A DNA stretch of 64,000 bases from Ornithinimicrobium cavernae (GTDB taxonomy: Bacteria > Actinomycetota > Actinomycetes > Actinomycetales > Dermatophilaceae), in NCBI RefSeq assembly GCF_003121625.1, contig NZ_QDDJ01000002.1:186001-250000 (forward strand). The letters are read 5' to 3'. This document shows, piece by piece, positions 57,301 to 64,000 of the stretch. The notes under the pieces are model-generated. The model had not been told where the DNA came from. It was given only the letters and a program-made list of their open reading frames with translations, and ran no database searches. Within the stretch, counting starts at the first letter, position 1. Each line of letters starts with the position of its first letter. A program made the position numbers and the translations under genes.

Positions 57301-59520
57301 GTGACCGAGACCAGCCAGGACACCACCAGCCGGGACGCGAGCCTCACGGCGCCCGTCGCGACCGAGGTCGGGTGGACCGATCTCGACGTGCGCGCGGTCG
57401 ACACCGCGCGCATCCTCGCGGCCGACGCCGTCCAGAAGACCGGTAACGGTCACCCCGGCACCGCGATGAGCCTGGCCCCGCTCGCGTACCTCCTCTACCA
57501 GAACGTCATGCGGCACGACCCGAGCGACCCCCACTGGCTCGGGCGGGACCGCTTCGTCCTCTCGGCCGGGCACTCGAGCCTGACCCAGTACATCCAGCTG
57601 TACCTCTCCGGCTACGGCCTGGAGATGGAGGACCTGCAGGCGCTGCGCACGTGGGGCAGCAAGACCCCCGGCCACCCGGAGGTGCACCACACCACCGGCG
57701 TCGAGCTGACGACCGGCCCCCTGGGCTCCGGCCTGGCGACGGCGGTCGGCATGGCGGCCGCCCAGCGCCGCCAGCGGGGACTGCTCGACCCGGACGCGGC
57801 GCCCGGCACCTCGCCGTTCGACCACCACATCTGGGTCATCGCCTCCGACGGCGACATCATGGAGGGCGTCGCCTCCGAGGCGTCGTCCTTCGCCGGCCAC
57901 CAGGAGCTGGGCAACCTCACGGTCATCTACGACCAGAACTTCATCTCCATCGAGGACGACACCGACATCTCCTTCTCCGAGGACGTCGCGGCGCGCTACG
58001 CGTCCTACGGCTGGCACACGGAGACCGTGGACTGGCGGGAAGGCGGGTCCTACACGGAGAACGTCGACGAGCTGTATGCCGCGTTGCAGCGGAGCAGGGA
58101 CTCCGACCGGCCCACTCTGGTCCTGTTGCGCACGATCATCGCGTGGCCGGCCCCCACCAAGCGTGACACCGGCGCCTCCCACGGCTCTGCCCTGGGCGCC
58201 GAGGAGGTCGCCGAGACCAAGAGGCTGCTCGGGTTCGACCCCGAGCTGCACTTCCCGGACGACGAGGACGTGCTCGCGCACGCCCGCCGGGTCGTCGAGC
58301 GCGGGCAGCAGGCGCACCGCGACTGGGACACCGCCTACTCCGCCTGGCGGGAGGCCAACGCCGACCGGGCGGCCCTGCTCGACCGCCTCCTGGCGAAGGA
58401 GACGCCGGAGGGCTTCGCCGAGGCCTTCCCGGTCTTCGAGGCCGATCCCAAGGGCAAGGCGACCCGCGCCGCGTCGGGTGAGGTGCTCAACGCCCTCGCG
58501 CCGGTGATGCCGGAGCTGTGGGGCGGCTCGGCCGACCTGGCCGGCTCCAACAACACCACCATGAAGGGTGAGCCCAGCTTCGTCCCCGAGGGCAGGTCGA
58601 CGGAGATGTTCTCCGGCAACCGCTACGGCCGGACGCTGCACTTCGGCATCCGGGAGAACGGCATGGGGATGATCCTCTCGGGGATCGCCCTCGAGGGGCT
58701 GACCCGCCCCTACGGCGGCACCTTCCTGGTCTTCTCCGACTACATGCGCCCGGCTGTCCGGCTCGCCTCGATCCAGCAGGTCCCCGTCATCTACGTCTGG
58801 ACGCACGACTCGATCGGCCTGGGTGAGGACGGACCCACCCACCAGCCCATCGAGCACCTCGCCGCCCTGCGCGCCATCCCGGGTCTGGACGTGATCCGCC
58901 CGGCCGACGCCAACGAGACGGCGGTGGCCTGGCGCACGGCGCTGCAGGTCCATGACCACCCGATGGCCCTCGCCCTGACCCGGCAGAACGTGCCGACGTT
59001 CGACCGCACCCAGTTCGCGTCGGCGGACCTGACCGCTCGGGGTGCCTACGTCCTGGTCGACGCCGAGGGCGGCGAACCGGATGTGATCCTCATCGGCACC
59101 GGCTCGGAGGTTCAGCTGGCCGTGCAGGCCCGTGAGCAGCTGGCGGAGCGCGGCATCGCTGCCCGCGTCGTGTCCATGCCGTGCCGCGAGTGGTTCGACG
59201 GCCAGGACCAGGCCTACCGCGACGAGGTGCTGCCGCCGTCGGTGCGCGCGCGGGTGAGCGTGGAGGCAGGCGTCGCCCAGGGGTGGCGCGAGCTGGTCGG
59301 CGACGCCGGCCGGATCGTGAGCATCGACCACTTCGGCGCCTCGGCCGACTACGAGACGCTCTACCGCGAGTTCGGCCTCACTGCCGAGGCCGTCGCGACC
59401 GCGGCACAGGAGTCCCTCGCCGCCGTCAGCGGCGACGCCCCTGGCCACACCACCCCAGCTGAGCCGGCCCAGGGCGAGCCCACCCTCGGCGACGTCCCCT
59501 CATCCACCCAGGAGAAGTGA
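57301..59520 (+). CDS. tkt: Transketolase
   Basis: The 739-residue TPP enzyme starts at GTG 57301 after GGAGGA. It has [34 protein letters not shown] with the metal/TPP GDG-like loop, [11 protein letters not shown], and [11 protein letters not shown] with the catalytic Glu; a C-terminal regulatory domain follows. About 35 extra residues rich in Pro, Glu and Gly extend the C-terminus beyond typical enzymes. It transfers two-carbon units in the pentose-phosphate pathway. First gene of the operon. Confidence 0.96.
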   Translation: MTETSQDTTSRDASLTAPVATEVGWTDLDVRAVDTARILAADAVQKTGNGHPGTAMSLAPLAYLLYQNVMRHDPSDPHWLGRDRFVLSAGHSSLTQYIQLYLSGYGLEMEDLQALRTWGSKTPGHPEVHHTTGVELTTGPLGSGLATAVGMAAAQRRQRGLLDPDAAPGTSPFDHHIWVIASDGDIMEGVASEASSFAGHQELGNLTVIYDQNFISIEDDTDISFSEDVAARYASYGWHTETVDWREGGSYTENVDELYAALQRSRDSDRPTLVLLRTIIAWPAPTKRDTGASHGSALGAEEVAETKRLLGFDPELHFPDDEDVLAHARRVVERGQQAHRDWDTAYSAWREANADRAALLDRLLAKETPEGFAEAFPVFEADPKGKATRAASGEVLNALAPVMPELWGGSADLAGSNNTTMKGEPSFVPEGRSTEMFSGNRYGRTLHFGIRENGMGMILSGIALEGLTRPYGGTFLVFSDYMRPAVRLASIQQVPVIYVWTHDSIGLGEDGPTHQPIEHLAALRAIPGLDVIRPADANETAVAWRTALQVHDHPMALALTRQNVPTFDRTQFASADLTARGAYVLVDAEGGEPDVILIGTGSEVQLAVQAREQLAERGIAARVVSMPCREWFDGQDQAYRDEVLPPSVRARVSVEAGVAQGWRELVGDAGRIVSIDHFGASADYETLYREFGLTAEAVATAAQESLAAVSGDAPGHTTPAEPAQGEPTLGDVPSSTQEK

Positions 59521-59525
59521 GCACC

Positions 59526-60671
59526 ATGACCGAGACGACCACCACCCAGACCAGCGGGAGCCCGCTCGCCGACCTGTCCGCGGCAGGTGTCTCCATCTGG
59601 TTGGACGACCTCAACCGCGCCATGCTCACCGAGGGTGAGCTCCAGCAGCTCATCGACACCCGCCACGTGGTGGGTGTGACCACCAACCCGACGATCTTCG
59701 CCAACGCCCTCTCCGACGGCGAGGCCTACACCGCGCAGGTGACGGAGCTGGCTGCGGCCGGCGCCGACGTCGACACCGCGGTCTTCGAGCTGACCACCGA
59801 GGACGTCCGCAACGCGTGCGACGTGCTGCGGCCGGTCTACGACGCCACCAACGGGGTGGACGGTAGGGTCTCCATCGAGGTCGACCCGCGGCTGGAGGAC
59901 AACACCGAGGGCACCGTCGAGGTGGCCCGCAGGCTGTGGGCCGCCGTGGATCGTCCCAACCTCTTCATCAAGATCCCCGCCACCGTCGAGGGCCTCCCGG
60001 CGATCAGCCAGGTGCTGGCCGACGGCATCAGCGTCAACGTGACTCTGATCTTCTCGCTGGACCGCTACCGCGGCGTGATGAACGCGTTCCTCACGGGCAT
60101 CGAGCAGGCCCGCGAGGCCGGCAAGGACCTGTCGACGATCCACTCGGTCGCCTCGTTCTTCGTCTCCCGCGTGGACAGCGAGATCGACAAGCAGCTGGAT
60201 GCCATCGGCACCGACGAGGCGCTCGCGCTCCGCGGCAAGGCGGGCCTGGCCAACGCCCGACTCGCCTACCAGGCCTACGAGGAGGTCTTCTCCACGCCGC
60301 GGTGGGAGAACCTCGCGGACGACGGCGCCCACGCCCAGCGCCCGCTGTGGGCCTCGACGGGCGTGAAGAACCCGGACTACCCCGACACGATGTATGTCGA
60401 TGGCCTGGTCGCTGCCAACACCGTCAACACGATGCCGCACGCCACGATGGAGGCCGCCGCGGACCACGGACAGATCACGGGCGACACCATCACCGGCACC
60501 TACGCCGACTCCCAGCAGGTGCTGGACGACCTCGAGGCGGTCGGTGTCAGCTACTCACAGGTCGTCGAGACGCTCGAGACCGAGGGTGTCGACAAGTTCG
60601 TCGCGTCGTGGAACGAGCTGCTGGAGACCGTCCAGGCCGAGCTCGACCGGCTGGGTGGCGAGAGCCGGTGA
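59526..60671 (+). CDS. tal: Transaldolase
   Basis: The 381-residue enzyme starts at ATG 59526, ten bases after AGGAG; GTG 59517, overlapping the tkt stop, is too close to that site. Motifs: [11 protein letters not shown] near the start and the Schiff-base Lys in [14 protein letters not shown], with [14 protein letters not shown]. It moves a three-carbon unit between sugar phosphates. Actinobacterial type, longer than E. coli TalB. Confidence 0.95.
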   Translation: MTETTTTQTSGSPLADLSAAGVSIWLDDLNRAMLTEGELQQLIDTRHVVGVTTNPTIFANALSDGEAYTAQVTELAAAGADVDTAVFELTTEDVRNACDVLRPVYDATNGVDGRVSIEVDPRLEDNTEGTVEVARRLWAAVDRPNLFIKIPATVEGLPAISQVLADGISVNVTLIFSLDRYRGVMNAFLTGIEQAREAGKDLSTIHSVASFFVSRVDSEIDKQLDAIGTDEALALRGKAGLANARLAYQAYEEVFSTPRWENLADDGAHAQRPLWASTGVKNPDYPDTMYVDGLVAANTVNTMPHATMEAAADHGQITGDTITGTYADSQQVLDDLEAVGVSYSQVVETLETEGVDKFVASWNELLETVQAELDRLGGESR

Positions 60672-62296
60672 GCTCACTGTCCGTCGAGGCGCTCGGCGCC
60701 GCGGCCGACGCCGTCGAGGCCCATCTGCCCACGCTCGTCGAGGAGCGGTTCGCCTCGCGCCTGTTCGCCCAGGACGCGACCCTGTGGGGACCCGCGGCCG
60801 AGTCCGAGGCGGCGATCCGCCTGGCCTGGACGGGGCTGCACCGCACCTCCCGTCCCCTCGTCGGTGAGATCGCGGCGCTGCGCGAGGAGCTCAGGACGCG
60901 CGGTGTGCGCCGCATCGCACTGTGCGGGATGGGTGGCTCGTCACTGGCGCCGGAGGTGATCTGTGCGACCGCGGGCGTGGAGCTCGTCGTCGTCGACTCC
61001 TCCGACCCGGACATGGTCCGGGCCTGCGTGGCGGAGGACCTCGCCAGCACCGCCGTGGTGGTCTCGTCCAAGTCCGGCTCGACCGTCGAGACCGACTCCC
61101 AGCGGCGCATCTTCATCCAGGCCTTCCAGGACGCCGGGATCGACCCGACCGAGCGGGTGGTCATCGTGACCGACCCCGGCAGCGCGATGGACACCCAGGC
61201 ACGCGCGGACGGCTACCGCGTGGTCAACGCCGACCCCGACGTGGGCGGCCGCTACTCCGCCCTGACCGCCTTCGGTCTGGTGCCCTCGGGACTGGCCGGG
61301 GTGGACGTCGGCGCGCTGCTCGACGAGGCCGAGGAGGTGGCCGATCTCCTGGCGGAGGACGACGCCGCCAACCCTGGCCTGCGTCTCGGGGCGGCCCTGG
61401 GCGGCACCGAGCCGTTGCGCGACAAGCTCATCCTCACCGACCGCGGCACCCCGATCGTGGGCTTCGCGGACTGGGCCGAGCAGCTCATCGCCGAGAGCAC
61501 CGGCAAGGAGGGCACCGGTCTGCTGCCCGTCGTCGTCGGCAGCGGGGAGGCCTCCGAGCAGGTGGCCACCGCCTCCGACGCCAGTGTGGTCGCGCTCACG
61601 GCCGACGATGACGAGCCGGCGACCAGTGACGCCGTGCCCTCCCAGGTCAACGTCTCCGGGACCCTCGGCGCCCAGCTGTTGCTGTGGGAGGTGGCCACGG
61701 CTGTCGCCGGGCGGCTCCTGGGCATCAACCCGTTCGACCAGCCCGACGTGGAGAGAGCCAAGAACGCCGCCAGGGCGCTCATGGAGAACCCGTCCGACAG
61801 CGCCGAGCCGGCCCTGGCCACCGACGGCGCGATCGAGGTGCGCACGTCCGGGGACGCCCTGGACCCGGGCTCCTCCGGCTCCGTCGACGCGGCGGTGGAC
61901 TCCCTCCTGGCGACCCTGGACCCGGAGAGGGGCTACCTCGCGGTGATGGTCTACCTCGACCGACTCGCCCATGCGGACCTCGAGTCGGTCCGTGGGGCCC
62001 TCGAGGCGCGGACCGGCCGGCCGGTCACCTTTGGCTGGGGCCCGCGGTTCCTGCACTCCACCGGTCAGTTCCACAAGGGCGGACCACCGGTGGGTGTCTA
62101 CCTGCAGGTGACCGGATCGCCCCTCGAGGACGTGCCTGTTCCCGGCAAGGAGTTCACCCTCGGCAGCTTCATCGCGGCCCAGGCGGCCGGTGACGCCCAG
62201 GTGCTGGCGGACGCGGGGCGTCCGGTCCTGCGGCTTCACCTGACCGACCAGGCTGTGGGGTTGTCGCAGCTTCGCGACGTGCTGGGTCGCCGGTGA
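60668..62296 (+). CDS. pgi: Glucose-6-phosphate isomerase
   Basis: The 542-residue SIS-fold protein starts at GTG 60668, overlapping the tal stop (GTGA). It has [14 protein letters not shown] and [15 protein letters not shown] with phosphate-loop Ser/Thr, and a [10 protein letters not shown] segment. The C-terminal half carries [14 protein letters not shown]. The form resembles the Pgi found in actinobacterial pentose-phosphate operons and as the C-terminal part of Tal-Pgi fusions, rather than the classical long Pgi. It links glycolysis to G6PDH. Confidence 0.92.
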   Translation: MSSLSVEALGAAADAVEAHLPTLVEERFASRLFAQDATLWGPAAESEAAIRLAWTGLHRTSRPLVGEIAALREELRTRGVRRIALCGMGGSSLAPEVICATAGVELVVVDSSDPDMVRACVAEDLASTAVVVSSKSGSTVETDSQRRIFIQAFQDAGIDPTERVVIVTDPGSAMDTQARADGYRVVNADPDVGGRYSALTAFGLVPSGLAGVDVGALLDEAEEVADLLAEDDAANPGLRLGAALGGTEPLRDKLILTDRGTPIVGFADWAEQLIAESTGKEGTGLLPVVVGSGEASEQVATASDASVVALTADDDEPATSDAVPSQVNVSGTLGAQLLLWEVATAVAGRLLGINPFDQPDVERAKNAARALMENPSDSAEPALATDGAIEVRTSGDALDPGSSGSVDAAVDSLLATLDPERGYLAVMVYLDRLAHADLESVRGALEARTGRPVTFGWGPRFLHSTGQFHKGGPPVGVYLQVTGSPLEDVPVPGKEFTLGSFIAAQAAGDAQVLADAGRPVLRLHLTDQAVGLSQLRDVLGRR

Positions 62297-63837
62297 GTCC
62301 CGTCGAGGTCACCTCGGGGGGCAACCCGCTGCGGCACCCCGACGACAAGCGTCTGCCCCGGATCGCGGGGCCGTGCAGCATGGTCATGTTCGGTGTGACC
62401 GGTGACCTGGCCCGCAAGAAGCTCATGCCGGCCATCTATGACCTCGCCAACCGGGGACTGCTCCCGGCGGGGTTCTCACTGGTCGGCTTCGCCCGACGCG
62501 ACTGGCGGCACCAGGACTTCGGTCGGATCGTCCACGACTCCGTCCGGGCGCACGCCAGGACGCCGTTCCGGGAGGACGTCTGGCGCAGCCTGGCGGAGGG
62601 CTTCCGCTTCGTGCCCGGCAACTTCGACGACCCGGACGCCTTCCGGGTGCTGGCCAACACGGTGCGCGAGCTCGACGAGGAGCGCGGTACGGGTGGCAAC
62701 CACGCGTTCTACCTGTCGATCCCACCGGACTTCTTCGCCACGGTCTGTGAGCAGCTGCGTGTCTCGGGGCTGAGTGACCCCATCCCGGGCAGCTGGCGAC
62801 GGGTGGTCATCGAGAAACCGTTCGGGCACGACCTGGCCAGCGCGCAGGAGCTCAACCGGATCGTCGAGGACGTCTTCCCGCCGGACTCGGTCTTCCGGAT
62901 CGACCACTACCTCGGCAAGGAGACGGTGCAGAACCTGCTGGCCCTCCGCTTCGCAAACCAGATGTTCGAGCCGATCTGGAACAGCAACTACGTCGACCAC
63001 GTGCAGATCACCATGGCCGAGGACATCGGCATCGGCGGTCGGGCGGGCTACTACGACACCGTGGGGGCCGCCAAGGACGTCATCCAGAACCATCTGCTCC
63101 AGCTGCTGGCCCTCACCGCGATGGAGGAGCCGATCGACTTCACCGCCCGGGCGGTGCGCAGCGAGAAGCTCAAGGTGCTCGCCTCCGCACGGCTCCCCGA
63201 GGACCTGGCGACGGCGACCTCCCGGGGGCAGTATGCCGCGGGCTGGCAGGGCAGTGAGCTCGTCCGGGGCTACCTGGAGGAGGACGGCGTCGGTGCCGAC
63301 TCCCTCACCGAGACGTATGCCGCGATCAAGCTCGAGGTGGACACGCGCCGCTGGGCGGGGGTCCCCTTCTACCTGCGTGCCGGCAAGCGGCTCGGCAAGC
63401 GCGTCACCGAGATCGCTGTCGTGTTCAAGAGGGCACCGCACCTGCCGTTCAGCAGCACCGCCACCGAGGAGCTCGGACAGAACGCGATCGTCATCCGGGT
63501 GCAGCCCGACGAGGGGATCACCATGCGGTTCGGGTCGAAGGTGCCCGGCAGCCAGATGGAGGTCCGGGACGTCACCATGGACTTCGGCTACGGCGCCTCC
63601 TTCACCGAGTCCAGTCCCGAGGCCTACGAACGGCTCATCCTGGACGTTCTCCTGGGTGACCCTCCGCTGTTCCCCCGGCACGAGGAGGTGGAGCTCTCCT
63701 GGAAGATCCTCGACCCCGTCATCGAGCACTGGGAGAAGCACCGGGTCGTGCCGGGCACCTATCTCGCGGGCACGTGGGGTCCCGCGTCCGCTGACGAGTT
63801 GATGCGCCGGGACGGGCGCGAGTGGAGACTACCGTGA
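62293..63837 (+). CDS. zwf: Glucose-6-phosphate 1-dehydrogenase
   Basis: The 514-residue enzyme starts at GTG 62293 (GTGA overlap with pgi). Motifs: FGVTGDLARKKLMPAIY (coenzyme loop), the substrate motif FRIDHYLGKETVQN with the catalytic His region, VIEKPFGHDL and RAGKRLGKRVTE. It makes 6-phosphogluconolactone and NADPH. It is followed by opcA, whose product activates it in actinobacteria. Confidence 0.96.
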   Translation: MSPVEVTSGGNPLRHPDDKRLPRIAGPCSMVMFGVTGDLARKKLMPAIYDLANRGLLPAGFSLVGFARRDWRHQDFGRIVHDSVRAHARTPFREDVWRSLAEGFRFVPGNFDDPDAFRVLANTVRELDEERGTGGNHAFYLSIPPDFFATVCEQLRVSGLSDPIPGSWRRVVIEKPFGHDLASAQELNRIVEDVFPPDSVFRIDHYLGKETVQNLLALRFANQMFEPIWNSNYVDHVQITMAEDIGIGGRAGYYDTVGAAKDVIQNHLLQLLALTAMEEPIDFTARAVRSEKLKVLASARLPEDLATATSRGQYAAGWQGSELVRGYLEEDGVGADSLTETYAAIKLEVDTRRWAGVPFYLRAGKRLGKRVTEIAVVFKRAPHLPFSSTATEELGQNAIVIRVQPDEGITMRFGSKVPGSQMEVRDVTMDFGYGASFTESSPEAYERLILDVLLGDPPLFPRHEEVELSWKILDPVIEHWEKHRVVPGTYLAGTWGPASADELMRRDGREWRLP

Positions 63838-64000
63838 TCGTCGACCTGCCCAGCACCACAACCACCGAAATCAGCAAGCGGCTGGTGGCCCTGCGTCACG
63901 CCGTCGGCGCCATGGCGATGGGGCGCGTGCTCACCCTGCTGCTGGTCACGGACGAGGAGCAGGCGGACGCGGCCCTGGAGGTCGCCAACGACGCGACGCG
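63834..64000 (+). CDS. opcA: OpcA, G6PDH assembly/activation protein, 3' end outside window
   Basis: The 55 residues visible from GTG 63834 begin VIVDLPSTTTTEISKRLVAL and run off the right edge. This start and its position after zwf with a 4-nt overlap match OpcA, the G6PDH assembly protein of actinobacteria. Continued sequence would be needed for more. Confidence 0.88.
   Translation, partial: MIVDLPSTTTTEISKRLVALRHAVGAMAMGRVLTLLLVTDEEQADAALEVANDAT

Noticed and set aside
57238-59448. A 736-codon open frame antisense to transketolase
   Set aside because: It is the high-GC mirror of tkt: composition is Gly/Arg/Asp/His-rich without any recognisable fold, and the plus strand gives an intact transketolase.

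Overview
The window is one continuous piece of a high-GC (roughly 70%) chromosome from an actinomycete. Gene content points to the Micrococcales, perhaps an Intrasporangiaceae or Ornithinimicrobium-like lineage; that placement is inference. Supporting marks are an F420-type LLM oxidoreductase, actinobacterial families (DUF3099, DUF5703, acVLRF1), a SARP-type regulator, an InhA-like FabI, and gene order on the right that matches the Mycobacterium tuberculosis Rv1446c-Rv1484 neighbourhood (opcA-zwf-tal-tkt, ctaB, ctaA, ABC pair, suf operon, ABC-F, fabG-inhA). I see no insertion sequence, prophage, CRISPR array or rRNA. One tRNA (Leu, GAG) is present.

Left third (1-24 kb): a partial histidine phosphatase and an LLM oxidoreductase; a very acidic small protein; an M20 peptidase; a complete thiamin-precursor ECF transporter operon (ykoF-E-D-C) under a TPP riboswitch; an autoregulated TetR-MFS efflux pair; a 1122-residue SARP/STAND regulator with a degenerate cyclase domain, divergent from two DUF4386 membrane proteins; tRNA-Leu; DNA polymerase IV; an overlapping HipA-like kinase/DUF3037/YbaK cassette; a phosphoribosyltransferase; a divergent lysG-lysE pair; a TrmH-family methyltransferase; a TauE exporter and an ABC ATPase.

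Middle (24-45 kb): a reserve-polymer island with glycogen synthesis (glgA, glgC divergent) next to cyanophycin metabolism (cyanophycinase cphB, cyanophycin synthetase cphA). A convergent Mur-ligase-like gene carries a CphA-type N-terminus and Mur domain, lacks the ATP-grasp domain, and has a C-terminal TPR tail. Then come fabG-fabI, DUF3099, a Cys-containing small protein, SURF1, an atypical SDR, a universal stress protein, a MarR-hydrolase pair, an ABC exporter, an ABC-F ATPase, a zinc metallopeptidase and a dicarboxylate-type carrier with altered cation-site residues.

Right third (45-64 kb): the suf Fe-S assembly operon (sufR-B-D-ferredoxin-C-S-U-T) ending in an acVLRF1 peptidyl-tRNA hydrolase; an ABC ATPase/permease pair; the haem A pathway (ctaA, ctaB) around an NAD-dependent epimerase; and the pentose-phosphate operon tkt-tal-pgi-zwf-opcA, running off the right end.

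Two window-wide patterns stand out. At least 16 genes, most of them first in their transcription unit, have a TANNNT box exactly 6 or 7 bases before an ATG/GTG, as expected for leaderless mRNAs. The heptamer GTATGCC/GGCATAC recurs at least 22 times in all codon registers and in non-coding DNA, at the cost of rare codons such as ATA and AGT.
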